This document shows, piece by piece, positions 27,460 to 35,209 of a stretch of DNA of 64,000 nucleotides (position 1 is the first letter of the stretch; each line of letters begins with the position of its first letter). A program made the position numbers and the translations under genes. The DNA comes from Bradyrhizobium campsiandrae (GTDB lineage Bacteria; Pseudomonadota; Alphaproteobacteria; Rhizobiales; Xanthobacteraceae), in the NCBI RefSeq assembly GCF_014529705.1, contig NZ_JAANIH010000010.1, positions 62,001 to 126,000 on the forward strand. The letters run 5' to 3'. A model generated the notes under the pieces. The model worked only from the letters and a program-made list of their open reading frames with translations, made no database searches and was not told the origin of the DNA.

Positions 27460-28290
27460 ATGAAAATCGCGACCTACAACGTCAATGGCATCAATGGCCG
27501 CCTCCCCGTTCTCCTGCGATGGCTCGCACAATCGCAACCCGATATCGTCTGCCTCCAAGAGCTGAAGGCGCCGCAGGAGAAATTTCCGGACAAACCGATC
27601 CGCGATCTCGGCTACGACGCGATCTGGCAGGGGCAGAAGAGCTGGAATGGCGTCGCCATTCTCAGCCGCGTCGGACAGATCCACGAAACCCGCCGCGGCC
27701 TTCCCGGCGATCCCGACGACAGCCACAGCCGCTATATCGAGGCAGCCGTCAACGGCATCCTGATCGGCGGACTCTATCTGCCGAATGGCAATCCAAAGCC
27801 CGGTCCGAAATTCGATTACAAACTTCGCTGGTTCGACCGGTTGATCGCGCATGCCGGCGAACTTCTCGCCACGGGCCAGCCGGTGATGCTCGCAGGCGAC
27901 TTCAACGTGATGCCGACCGATCTCGACGTCTACAAGCCCGAGCGCTGGCTCGACGACGCTCTCTTCGCTCCCGAAGCGCGCGCAGCCTATTTCCGGCTAC
28001 TCGAACAAGGTTGGACCGACGCGCTCCGTACGCTCCATCCCGACGAGGCCATCTACACCTTCTGGGATTATTTTCGAAATGCGTTTGCACGAAATGCCGG
28101 GCTGCGCATCGATCATCTGCTGCTCAGCCCGCCGCTTGCCGAACGCCTCGTCGACGCTCAGGTCGACGTTGCGGTACGCGGATGGGAAAAGAGCAGCGAT
28201 CACGCCCCCGTCTGGATCGAGCTTGCGGATGCGACGACATCCGCGAGGCGCGCAGCGCCCCGTCGGCGCGTGACGCCCGTCCGCGCTTGA
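27460..28290 (+). CDS. xthA: Exodeoxyribonuclease III / AP endonuclease
   Basis: 276 residues from ATG 27460, three bases after ligD. Exonuclease-endonuclease-phosphatase fold: MKIATYNVNGINGRLPVLLRWL, the metal-binding glutamate in LQELKAP, KSWNGVAILSR, the catalytic GDFNVMPTDLD and the C-terminal SSDHAPVWIEL. It removes 3' blocks and cuts at abasic sites. The C-terminal tail is Arg-rich. Co-transcribed with ligD; convergent with the SRAP gene on the minus strand, whose stop is only seven bases away. Confidence 0.94.
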   Translation: MKIATYNVNGINGRLPVLLRWLAQSQPDIVCLQELKAPQEKFPDKPIRDLGYDAIWQGQKSWNGVAILSRVGQIHETRRGLPGDPDDSHSRYIEAAVNGILIGGLYLPNGNPKPGPKFDYKLRWFDRLIAHAGELLATGQPVMLAGDFNVMPTDLDVYKPERWLDDALFAPEARAAYFRLLEQGWTDALRTLHPDEAIYTFWDYFRNAFARNAGLRIDHLLLSPPLAERLVDAQVDVAVRGWEKSSDHAPVWIELADATTSARRAAPRRRVTPVRA

Positions 28291-28297
28291 GGCGTCG

Positions 28298-28888
28298 TCA
28301 ACCAACCTGTGCGACAGACAATGTCCCCGCAGGCAGCGGCTTGATCAGCGACTTCGCCGAGATCGCGGGATTGAGCCAGTCAGCCCACGCGGAGCGTTCA
28401 AGAATGACGATCTGCCGATCGTGGTAGGGCTTGATATCGGGCCCCGGCTCCATCGTCAGCATCGTGTAGGCCTCTCCGACATCCTTGGTGTCACGCCAGA
28501 TTCCAGCGATGCAGAAGATCGCCTCGTCGCGCTTCGTGAAAAGCCATTTGTCCTTCTTCTTCTTTCCCTTTTCCGCCGGATCAGTAAACTCGTAGAACCC
28601 ATCCGCAACAATGAGACAGCGGTTGCTGGTGAACTCGCGACCATCCGAGCGGAAATTATAGACCGGCCGCTTGTTCTGGCCGGGCCAGCTCCACCGGCGC
28701 TGCACCAGGTCGGCTTCGTCGCTCGCGCCTTCGACCGGGCGGATGATCGGACCCATGTCGGTGATTTTAATATCTTCGCGAGCCTCGATGTTCGGCGAGC
28801 CTTCGCTGAACCGGATTTTGATCTTGAGATCGGCGAAGTCCTCGACGATCGAGGCGACATCCACCATCAGCCGATAGTCATTGCACAT
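28298..28888 (-). CDS. yedK: SRAP-family abasic-site protein (YedK/HMCES type)
   Basis: 196 residues from ATG 28888, which places Cys at position 2 (MCNDYRLMVDVASIVEDF). A free Cys2 after removal of Met is required for the crosslink of SRAP proteins to abasic sites. Other active-site elements are RCLIVADGFYEF (Glu) and PYHDRQIVIL (His). The frame is open further upstream but into the LexA box and the neighbouring gene, so that extension is rejected. SRAP proteins shield abasic sites in single-stranded DNA. Divergent from the second SRAP gene with a shared LexA box. Confidence 0.92.
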   Translation of the reverse strand: MCNDYRLMVDVASIVEDFADLKIKIRFSEGSPNIEAREDIKITDMGPIIRPVEGASDEADLVQRRWSWPGQNKRPVYNFRSDGREFTSNRCLIVADGFYEFTDPAEKGKKKKDKWLFTKRDEAIFCIAGIWRDTKDVGEAYTMLTMEPGPDIKPYHDRQIVILERSAWADWLNPAISAKSLIKPLPAGTLSVAQVG

Positions 28889-28921
28889 CGCTCCCCTTTC
28901 CTGGCATTGCACTGGCGTGGT

Positions 28922-28936
28922 GTTCCTATTATGTTC
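28922..28936. promoter_or_regulatory. LexA box between two divergent SRAP genes
   Basis: GTTC-N7-GTTC lies in the 57-base gap between the SRAP gene starts (28888 minus and 28946 plus). This is the same alphaproteobacterial SOS operator as before imuA, in the opposite orientation. One box could control both directions, including dinB downstream. Confidence 0.85.
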
Positions 28937-28945
28937 TAAAATGCC

Positions 28946-29452
28946 ATGACCGTGAAGGCCTTCAATTCTGATGCACCACTCGACGAACGCCGCGTCATCG
29001 TTCGACGCTCCGGCGACGAGGTCGAGATGGTCGAACTGCCGTGGGGCCTGAAGCCGGGCGAGACCGGCGCACGCCCCTGCACCGTCGTACGCGGCGAGGG
29101 GCGAACCTTTCCCAATCATCGTTGCCTCGTCCCGGCCACCGAGTTTCGCCATCGTAGCAATGGTAAAGACTACAGCTTCAGGCTTGCGAATGGTGACTGG
29201 TTTTATTTTGCCGGAATTTGGCGGCCGGCGACGCGCGACTGGCCCGAGGCCTATGCGATCATCACCATCGAATCGAACGGCGATATCGCGCCCTATCACG
29301 ACCGCCAGATGGCGGTGCTACGTCGAAATGAGCGTATGGGCTGGCTCGATGCCATGCGCCCCGAGGCGGACATCTTGTGTCCCCTGCCGGCCGGAAGCTT
29401 TCGTGTCTCTCGTTTTCACTACGCCCGCGACCAATCCATGCTCGCGCTTTGA
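28946..29452 (+). CDS. SRAP-family paralogue lacking Cys2
   Basis: 168 residues from ATG 28946 (MTVKAFNSDAPLDERR); an ATG at 28941 is in another frame. The body matches SRAP (PWGLKPGE..., NHRCLVPATEFRHRS, DWFYFAGIWRP, EAYAIITIESNGDIAPYHDRQMAVLRRNE). The N-terminal Met-Cys that forms the covalent bond to abasic DNA is absent, whereas the Glu (ATEF) and His (PYHDRQ) motifs remain. It may bind DNA without crosslinking, or use another chemistry. It lies 12 bases before dinB, probably in one SOS-regulated operon. Confidence 0.85.
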   Translation: MTVKAFNSDAPLDERRVIVRRSGDEVEMVELPWGLKPGETGARPCTVVRGEGRTFPNHRCLVPATEFRHRSNGKDYSFRLANGDWFYFAGIWRPATRDWPEAYAIITIESNGDIAPYHDRQMAVLRRNERMGWLDAMRPEADILCPLPAGSFRVSRFHYARDQSMLAL

Positions 29453-29464
29453 CGACGTTGTGCC

Positions 29465-30550
29465 GTGGCAACGGAGTCGGACATCATCCAGCGCAAGATT
29501 ATCCATGTGGACATGGACGCCTTTTATGCGTCGGTCGAACAGCGTGACGATCCGCACTTGCGCGGACGACCCGTTGCCGTCGGCGGGTCGGAGGCGCGTG
29601 GCGTCGTCGCGGCAGCGAGCTACGAAGCGCGTGCTTTCGGTGTTCGCTCGGCGATGGCATCGATCACGGCCAAGCGCCGGTGTCCCGACCTCATCTTCGT
29701 GCCACCAAGATTCGATGTGTACCGTGCGGTGTCGGCGCAGATCCGCGAGATCTTCGCCGAACATACCGATCTGATCGAGCCGCTCTCACTCGACGAAGCC
29801 TATCTGGACGTGTCGGAGAACAAGCACGGCATTCCGATCGCGAGCGAAATCGCGACCATCGTCCGCGCGCGCATCAAGGAGGTCACGGGCCTCAATGCCT
29901 CCGCCGGCATTTCATATTGCAAATTCCTTGCGAAGATGGCGAGCGACCTCAACAAGCCGAACGGCCAGGCCGTTATCACACCCAGCAAAGGCCCATCTTT
30001 CGTCGAGGCGCTCGCGGTGAAGAAATTCCACGGCGTCGGGCCTGCGACGGCGGAGAAGATGGGCCGGCTTGGCATTCACACCGGCGCTGATCTCAAGGCG
30101 AAACCGCTGGCCTTCCTGCAGCAACACTTCGGAAAAGCGGGAGGCTGGTACTATCGAATTGCCCGTGGAATCGACAATCGGCCCGTCGAGCCCGATCGGC
30201 CGCGCAAATCGATCGGCGCGGAAGACACTTTTCACACCGACCTGTTCGACAGCGCGAGCGTGTATTCTGAAATCAGCGCTCTTGTCGCGAAGGTTTGGCG
30301 TCTCTGCGAAGCGAAGCAACTGCGGGCGCGCACGGTGACGCTGAAGGTGAAGTACGCCGACTTCCAGCGGATAACGCGAAGCCGCACCGTCTCGCAGCCG
30401 TTTCAAAGCGCGGCGCAAGTCGACGAGCTATCGCGGGCGCTGCTCGATCCCTTGTTCCCGGTCGAGAAGGGAATCCGGCTCGTCGGCGTCACGGTCTCCT
30501 CGCTCGAAGACGCGGCCGAAATCTCTGAAGGGCAACTCGCGCTGCTCTAA
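29465..30550 (+). CDS. dinB: DNA polymerase IV (Y family)
   Basis: 361 residues from GTG 29465. Active-site motifs are intact: IIHVDMDAFYASVEQRDD near the N-terminus and SLDEAYLDVSENKHG around residue 110. The helix-hairpin-helix (KKFHGVGPATAEKMGRLGIHTGADLK) and the little-finger domain follow. It performs translesion synthesis, and unlike ImuB here it is catalytically complete. Read after the SRAP paralogue, likely from the LexA-controlled promoter at 28922-28936. Confidence 0.95.
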   Translation: MATESDIIQRKIIHVDMDAFYASVEQRDDPHLRGRPVAVGGSEARGVVAAASYEARAFGVRSAMASITAKRRCPDLIFVPPRFDVYRAVSAQIREIFAEHTDLIEPLSLDEAYLDVSENKHGIPIASEIATIVRARIKEVTGLNASAGISYCKFLAKMASDLNKPNGQAVITPSKGPSFVEALAVKKFHGVGPATAEKMGRLGIHTGADLKAKPLAFLQQHFGKAGGWYYRIARGIDNRPVEPDRPRKSIGAEDTFHTDLFDSASVYSEISALVAKVWRLCEAKQLRARTVTLKVKYADFQRITRSRTVSQPFQSAAQVDELSRALLDPLFPVEKGIRLVGVTVSSLEDAAEISEGQLALL

Positions 30551-30959
30551 AGTGCGAAGGCGCGAAAGCGCCGGCTGAAACGCTTCCGGAGGGAGAGCGT
30601 GGCCGTTGGCCGCGCGGTCCCGGTTGGGATCGGCAGCCCGCCTGCCGGCCGGGGACGATCTGGATCGGCGATTGCTGCGGAGTGTGACGGCGGCCCATCG
30701 CGGGAAGCCGCGGCGTTCCCAGCAGCTTCCGGCGAGGGAAAAGGACGTAGCACACAGGTCGTCTTGCCCGCCGCGAACCAATCCCGCTCTTCAGCGATGG
30801 CGTCCTGGCCCTCCTCCGGATCTTCCACGATCAACCCACAAGGGGTCGGCTAGCAAGCTGCCGCCACTGCGGCTGCGCCTTCGCGGTGATCGCGACCGGA
30901 GGCGGTCCATCGAGGAGCCATCGAGCGGGAATTGGCCCGCTCCGGATGGAGCCTTCGAG
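30551..30959. other. Gene-free stretch after dinB
   Basis: About 410 bases. A hairpin GGCGC-GAAA-GCGCC at 30559-30572 follows the dinB stop and could terminate transcription, though no T tract is present. The rest is GC-rich with several open frames on both strands, none supported by a ribosome site plus a motif. Confidence 0.35.
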
Positions 30960-31145
30960 ATGTCGCACGATCTTTCACTTGCCCAGAATCACGCGTTCCA
31001 GCTTGCCCGCACCCTCATGGTCCCGGTGACGCTCTTCAAATCCGGCGATGCCTATGGTGCCCTCCCCTCCGACGAGCTCGACGACGCCGACGATCTCGAA
31101 CTGATCCACGAATTCGACCCCTACGAGCGCGGCCCGGCTCACTGA
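30960..31145 (+). CDS. Small unknown protein
   Basis: 61 residues from ATG 30960, reading MSHDLSLAQNHAFQLARTLMVPVTLFKSGDAYGALPSDELDDADDLELIHEFDPYERGPAH. It is acidic at the C-terminus, with no membrane segment. The residue composition and the pattern of a strand-rich middle followed by an acidic tail look protein-like, unlike the flanking frames. No clear ribosome site. Function unknown. Confidence 0.5.
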   Translation: MSHDLSLAQNHAFQLARTLMVPVTLFKSGDAYGALPSDELDDADDLELIHEFDPYERGPAH

Positions 31146-31464
31146 GCCGGTTGCGCTGGCGCCGAGCAGCGCGGTGCCTCGACTATCGGCAGAGCCGATC
31201 CCGCAGCGCGCTGCAGAACCAAGAAAGAATGGGCCAGCCATAACGTCGAGCCACGGCCATCTCTCTCTCATTGATGGCCGATCATACCGGCAGTCGGGCC
31301 GCGTCAAGGACGCGCGGTTGCCCCCAATTTTCCGCCGCTGCCCGTTGGGCGCCGTCAGAAAATCGGCACCCCCGCGCGCCGGCTCTGCCGGTCGCCTCGC
31401 GATCCCTGACCCGTCCCTCCAACACCTGGTGCGTGCCTCCGTCATCGAGACGAAGGAGGTTCAT
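31146..31464. other. Gene-free stretch
   Basis: About 320 bases between two small genes. No supportable ORF. The 3' end carries AAGGAGGT, the ribosome site of the following small gene. Confidence 0.3.
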
Positions 31465-31623
31465 ATGGAAGACATTCGTGACATCTACGCCGAAATCGCA
31501 GAACTCCGCGCTGAGCTTGCGCATTGCATCCTGACGCGCAGGGAGCGCCGCGAAACGCAGCTGCGGCTTGTTCAGGCGCTCACCGAAGCCGACCATCGGC
31601 AGCGCGAAGCGGAGGTGACTTAG
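31465..31623 (+). CDS. Small helical protein, 52 residues
   Basis: It starts at ATG 31465 behind an excellent AAGGAGGT site (31453-31460) and reads MEDIRDIYAEIAELRAELAHCILTRRERRETQLRLVQALTEADHRQREAEVT. It is a strongly amphipathic, charged helix, probably a coiled coil. The ribosome site makes it likely to be translated. Function unknown. Confidence 0.65.
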   Translation: MEDIRDIYAEIAELRAELAHCILTRRERRETQLRLVQALTEADHRQREAEVT

Positions 31624-32303
31624 GCTCCTTATTGTGTCGGCGTTGGCACCGGGTGTTGCCGCATCCGGAAGGAAGCGCTTCCGTCTCTCGGGTGAAGGCC
31701 CCGCCTCTCGGCGGACCCGTCGTCGATTAAGTGTAGAGGTGGCGGGTCAGAGCGACACGCAGGAGCCAGCCTTCGCCATCCGGCCAGCATGTCAGGTGTT
31801 GTGGGTGTGGAGTCTGGATTGTCGAGTGGGACGGCCGAGAAATCGTGCGAACCGGACATCGCGCGCCGGGCGGCCGCGGTGCCGCGATATTCGCGCGAAG
31901 GCGGGTGGTCGCGGAGCCCTTGCCGGAGACGGTTGCGGTCGGCGCGATCGACGCCGGCCTGAAGGGGCAAGTGCACCGTGATGTTGCCGTCGAATGCGAT
32001 AACGGTGTCGATATGTGAGCCTGTCATCATTCCCGAGGTGTTTGCGAAAGCCACCCCCAACACGAGCCCGATTGGCCTGGTCTGACCGAAGGACGAGCAC
32101 GCAAGCGTCCTCTCGATCTTGTCCCCGCAACGTCCTGCGACGACTTTTTTCCGCCGCCTTCGGCTTTGCATCGCGAGACAAAAAAGCCGTCTCCGGCCGC
32201 CTTCCACTGCGTTGCAGCCCTTCGGGTGCGGGTCGATCGCCTCCGGCCTCACGACCGCCATCGGGTCGCGATGGGCGCGGCCCTGAAACAAGGGAACGAG
32301 ACA
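31624..32303. other. Gene-free stretch with the DUF736 leader
   Basis: About 680 bases. A minus-strand frame crosses it (31629-32663) but is antisense to DUF736 and lacks a start signal; one part of it reads [14 protein letters not shown], which resembles an M20 peptidase core and may be a decayed fragment. The last 150 bases form a GC-rich leader before DUF736, part of which recurs at 33776-33830. Reading frames here are Arg/Pro-rich and look non-coding. Confidence 0.35.
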
Positions 32304-32618
32304 ATGGCTAACATCGGCACCTTCACCTCGAACGGCAACGGCTTCACGGGCACCATCCGCACCCTGACCTTGAACGTCAAAGCTCGGCTGGTCCGCATCG
32401 AAAACCCCTCCGACAAGGGCCCGCACTTCCGCATCTTCGCCGCAGCGAATGCCGAGCTCGGCGCCGCTTGGCAGAAGCACTCCGACCAGACGGACCGCGA
32501 CTACCTCTCGGTCAAGCTCGACGATCCGAGCTTCCCCGCCCCGATCTACGCGACCCTGGTCGAGGTCGAAGGCGAGGAAGGCCTGCAGCTGATCTGGTCT
32601 CGGCCGAACCGTGACTGA
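32304..32618 (+). CDS. DUF736-family plasmid protein
   Basis: 104 residues from ATG 32304: [104 protein letters not shown]. This is a full-length DUF736 protein. The family is very common on alpha- and gammaproteobacterial conjugative plasmids and has a small beta-rich fold; its role is unknown. A 9-bp GC hairpin follows the stop. A decayed second copy lies 1.2 kb downstream. Confidence 0.93.
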   Translation: MANIGTFTSNGNGFTGTIRTLTLNVKARLVRIENPSDKGPHFRIFAAANAELGAAWQKHSDQTDRDYLSVKLDDPSFPAPIYATLVEVEGEEGLQLIWSRPNRD

Positions 32619-32633
32619 CCCGGGCGACGAGCG

Positions 32634-32655
32634 GGCCCCGCCGTGAGGCGGGGCC
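32634..32655 (+). terminator. Hairpin after DUF736
   Basis: A 9-bp perfect stem (GGCCCCGCC / GGCGGGGCC) with a GTGA tetraloop, followed by TTCG. Nearly the same hairpin follows the decayed DUF736 copy (33921-33942), which supports duplication of the whole gene end. Confidence 0.65.
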
Positions 32656-32686
32656 TTCGCCATGCTCGCGTCGCGCCTGGCAGCCG

Positions 32687-32950
32687 CTAGTTGCGATCTG
32701 CAGCGCCAACATCGTGATAGCCACGCCGCCTTTTTGCACGCTCAAGCTGGCCTAGAGCGACGGAGGCTTCCTCGGGCTGGTCGAAGGTCTCCATCATCGA
32801 CTGGCCGGTGGTTCCGATGCGCCCCCAGTTCCGGATGACCGACGCGCCGCCGAACAGCGTCGGTTGAAGCGCGAGCGCGTAGAAGCGCCGCATGTTTCGG
32901 GCCGGCTCGACGCGATGCAGATGGAGCTGTTCAGGAACCTCGTTGGCCAT
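32687..32950 (-). CDS. WGR-domain protein
   Basis: 87 residues from ATG 32950 (MANEVPEQLHLHRVEPARNMRRFYALALQPTLFGGASVIRNWGRIGTTGQSMMETFDQPEEASVALGQLERAKRRRGYHDV). The NMRRFYAL...LFG...V.R.WGRIGT.GQ...E.F pattern is the WGR domain, found in PARPs and alone in small plasmid proteins; it is thought to bind nucleic acid. The frame extends 12 codons upstream, but the ATG at 32950 gives the normal N-terminus. Confidence 0.88.
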   Translation of the reverse strand: MANEVPEQLHLHRVEPARNMRRFYALALQPTLFGGASVIRNWGRIGTTGQSMMETFDQPEEASVALGQLERAKRRRGYHDVGAADRN

Positions 32951-33034
32951 GACGTGAGTCTCGCTTCCTTTAGAAGCGGCGTCCAACGCCTTTCATGAAT
33001 CAATCTGCGCTGACCGATTCATCAGCCTGATCAG

Positions 33035-33496
33035 TCAGTCGCACCAGTTTCGACGCGGGCCGCCCCAAGGGCGAGCGAGCCCTTCGGCGATCAATGGCGC
33101 GCCAAGCGAGTGGCCAGCCCGCCTTACCACGCGCAGCTTGCAGCCTAAACGGTCTTCGTCCCGGTCCGCGGCGACGAGAGAGAACGGACCGGCATTGAGT
33201 AAATCGAGGAGTCTGCGCTTGGCCGCCTCTCCCTTCATCCGCTCTGTCTCGCAGTGCGGCGGGCTCAGTTCGGGAGCATCGATATCCGCTATGCGGATCT
33301 TGACCCGCAGATGCCAGAAGGTGTCGCCGTCGACGACGCAGGTCGCGCGCCGCGCTTCGCCGCATATCGAGAACGTCGCCGCAAGGCTGTCCGGATAGGA
33401 GGCGGGCAGCGGCCGTTGTGTCGGACTGGCCCGAAAGGGTGGATCCGAGGCGAGCGTCGTCGCCGCAACCAGCAGCATTCCCGCGGCCAGCATCAT
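33035..33496 (-). CDS. Secreted thermonuclease-like protein (SNase domain)
   Basis: 153 residues from the ATG pair near 33496 (MMLAAGMLLVAATTLAS), which gives a hydrophobic signal peptide. The SNase core follows: VVDGDTFWHLRVKIRIADIDAPEL (Asp and Arg of the active site), then KGEAAKRRLLDLL and a D.Y/DRLGCKLRVV strand. It would be an exported Ca-dependent nuclease. The best ribosome-like site (GGGAGAAG) lies about 16 bases upstream, and the frame is open there (ATA AAG ACC GAG), so the N-terminus may be a few residues longer. Confidence 0.85.
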   Translation of the reverse strand: MMLAAGMLLVAATTLASDPPFRASPTQRPLPASYPDSLAATFSICGEARRATCVVDGDTFWHLRVKIRIADIDAPELSPPHCETERMKGEAAKRRLLDLLNAGPFSLVAADRDEDRLGCKLRVVRRAGHSLGAPLIAEGLARPWGGPRRNWCD

Positions 33497-33775
33497 CTCG
33501 GTCTTTATGAAACTTCTCCCTTGATCGATCGAAGCCGGCGATCTCCTCTAGTCTCGGGTCCTTGCTGGAATGTCGATCATGCAGGTCAGACCCTGGAGGC
33601 ATTCGCCCTTGCGCTTGGCTTGGGCGATCAAGATTTTGGCGAGCCGCCTGCGGCGGACGGCTCTATTCGCTTCGCTCACGGAGCCCGCAGGCGGTCTCCG
33701 CCGGGTCCGGTGACGATCCTCTCGCGAGACCATTTAAGCCGAGGTCAAGCCGATGCCCCTTTTCGGCGGCCTTAC

Positions 33776-33942
33776 GGCGCGATCGCCTCCGATCAAGTAC
33801 GCACCCATCGGGGTCGCGATGCCCGCCGCCCGAGAAGGGCTACGTTTATCGAGGTCGAATGCCGGACAGCCCTTCGGTCATCTGCTCTCGTCCGAACCGC
33901 GACTGAGACGCCACGTAGAAGGTCCCGCCGTGAGGCGGGGCC
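33776..33942 (+). pseudogene. Decayed second DUF736 gene end with its leader and hairpin
   Basis: The segment reproduces three parts of the DUF736 locus in order: a leader piece (GATCGCCTCC..., then CCATCGGGGTCGCGATG), the last codons ending in SRPNRD and TGA at 33904-33906, and a hairpin GGTCCCGCC-GTGA-GGCGGGGCC (33921-33942). The body of the gene is deleted and the frame shifts before the last codons. It is a remnant of a duplicated gene. Confidence 0.7.
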
Positions 33943-34052
33943 TTCCCAGACAAGTCAGCGACGATGGCCAGCGTTGGATCGGCAAGACACCGACGGATGC
34001 GGCCCGTGCCTTAGGCGGCCGGTAGGTTGGTCAAAATCGCCACTGCGCTGGC

Positions 34053-34523
34053 TTATGCCTGCGCAGGTTCGGGATGAACAAAAGCTCCACCCCCGCCGAT
34101 TCTTGGCGGTATGGTGGCCAGAGCGGGACAAGGCGGCGGATCGTCGTCGTCATCGCGCCGGCGGCGGGATACGATGCGAGACCATTTTCTCAGCGCGGAG
34201 CGGCGACGCCGCTCCGGCGGCATATGCCCCAGCCCAAAGGCTGGGTTCGTCGAAAGCGTGAGGCTGTCGAATGTGTCCAGCGCCTTCAGAGCGCGCAGAA
34301 TCTCGTCCACCTCGACAATAGAGCCATCCTCTAGCTGACGCAGCGATGGAGAGCCCGGAACTGCGCGGGCGTCAGACGCCCAGGAGGCTAACAGGGCCCG
34401 CTTCTCAGCACGGCTCATCTCCGGATCATTTATAACGTCATCAGGCTGCTGGAATATCGGATGTCCAGCGCCGCGGCGTGCTTTATGGCGATCAATGTTT
34501 GAAAAGCTGCTATATTCAGTCAT
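34053..34523 (-). CDS. Unknown protein downstream of Hsp20
   Basis: 156 residues from ATG 34523 (MTEYSSFSNIDRHKARRGAGHPIFQQPDDVINDPEMSRAEKRALLASWASDARAVPGSPSLRQLEDGSIVEVDEILRALKALD). The first 90 residues hold a repeatedly seen alphaproteobacterial pattern (DVIND.EMS.AEKRALLASWASDA.AV...P.LR.L..G..V..DEIL.AL..LD). The C-terminal part is Arg/Pro-rich with a run of Asp. It lies 75 bases after hsp20 on the same strand, suggesting a heat-shock operon. Function unknown. Confidence 0.75.
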   Translation of the reverse strand: MTEYSSFSNIDRHKARRGAGHPIFQQPDDVINDPEMSRAEKRALLASWASDARAVPGSPSLRQLEDGSIVEVDEILRALKALDTFDSLTLSTNPAFGLGHMPPERRRRSALRKWSRIVSRRRRDDDDDPPPCPALATIPPRIGGGGAFVHPEPAQA

Positions 34524-34598
34524 CTCCGTTTCTCCGCAATTCGTGACACCCGGATAGATCGGGAGGCAAATCGCAGGGTTTAGGTTTGGTCGACGGGC

Positions 34599-35093
34599 TC
34601 AGGCAGCTTTGCGCTGCGGCTCCGTATCCTGGCTGATCTGCTTCGTCTTGCCGTTGTCTTCCGCCGATGGGGCGCTGCGCGTCGAGCCGATGGCGATCCG
34701 GCGAGGCTTCAACTCCTCGGGAATCTCCCGCACCAGATCGACCGACAGCAGGCCATTCTCCAACGTAGCATTGGCGACCTTGACGTGGTCGGCAAGCTTG
34801 AACGCTTGTTTGAAATCGCCGATCGCCAACCCTTGGTGAAGAATCTGCCTATTCTCCTGGCTCGGCCTTTTCTGTCCCGTCACGATGAGCTCAGGACCGT
34901 CCTGGGTGAGCTCCACCTCATCCGGGCTGAAGCCGGCGATTGCCATGGTGATGCGGTAGTCGTTGTCGCTCTTCTTCTCGATGTTGTAAGGCGGCCAGTC
35001 TGAGCGCACGCTGGTATCGAGCATGTCGAGAAGGCGATCGAAGCCCACCGTCGAGCGGTAAAGGGGCCTATAATCGAAGCTTCTCATAGCCAT
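34599..35093 (-). CDS. Small heat-shock protein Hsp20
   Basis: 164 residues from ATG 35093 (MAMRSFDYRPLYRSTVGFDRLLDMLD). The N-terminal YRPLYRSTVGFDRL is typical of alphaproteobacterial Hsp20 of the IbpA type. The alpha-crystallin domain (about 35-130) includes YRITMAIAGFSPDEVELTQDGPELIVTGQK and ends in ATLENGLLSVDLVREIPEELKPRRIAI, with the conserved EIPE..KPR.I. ATP-independent holdase for unfolded proteins in the cytoplasm. GGAGG precedes the start inside a probable ROSE-like leader, with a heat-shock-type promoter further upstream. Confidence 0.93.
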   Translation of the reverse strand: MAMRSFDYRPLYRSTVGFDRLLDMLDTSVRSDWPPYNIEKKSDNDYRITMAIAGFSPDEVELTQDGPELIVTGQKRPSQENRQILHQGLAIGDFKQAFKLADHVKVANATLENGLLSVDLVREIPEELKPRRIAIGSTRSAPSAEDNGKTKQISQDTEPQRKAA

Positions 35094-35174
35094 ATCCTCC
35101 GTAAAGCAACATGGATTACAAGCAGCGTCACAGCGTCTCTGCGACGCCTATTGGTCGGGCCGAAGCCCCGACGC
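35094..35174 (-). promoter_or_regulatory. ROSE-like RNA thermometer leader of hsp20
   Basis: In the minus-strand RNA two hairpins come first: GTCGGG/CCCGAC (35154-35172) and GCGTC/GACGC (35133-35147). Then UUGCU is separated by five bases from GGAGG, which lies at the ribosome site three bases before the AUG. UUGCU facing the ribosome site after one or more upstream hairpins is the ROSE pattern known from rhizobial hsp20 genes. Pairing is read by eye only. Confidence 0.55.
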
Positions 35175-35180
35175 AGAAGG

Positions 35181-35209
35181 ATTTGGGAGAACCAAAAACT
35201 CAGTTCAAG
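35181..35209 (-). promoter_or_regulatory. Heat-shock (sigma-32-type) promoter of hsp20
   Basis: On the minus strand CTTGAAC (35203-35209) is followed 15 bases later by CCCAAAT (35181-35187), close to the alphaproteobacterial RpoH consensus (CTTGAA ... CCCATAT). It lies about 90 bases before the hsp20 start, which fits the thermometer leader between. Confidence 0.6.

Noticed and set aside
25537..27852. 771-codon minus-strand open frame opposite ligD and xthA
   Set aside because: Shadow of genes with clear catalytic motifs on the plus strand.
31629..32663. Long minus-strand frame with [14 protein letters not shown], resembling an M20 peptidase core
   Set aside because: It runs antisense through DUF736, has no start signal, and only about 15 residues look familiar; at most a short decayed fragment.
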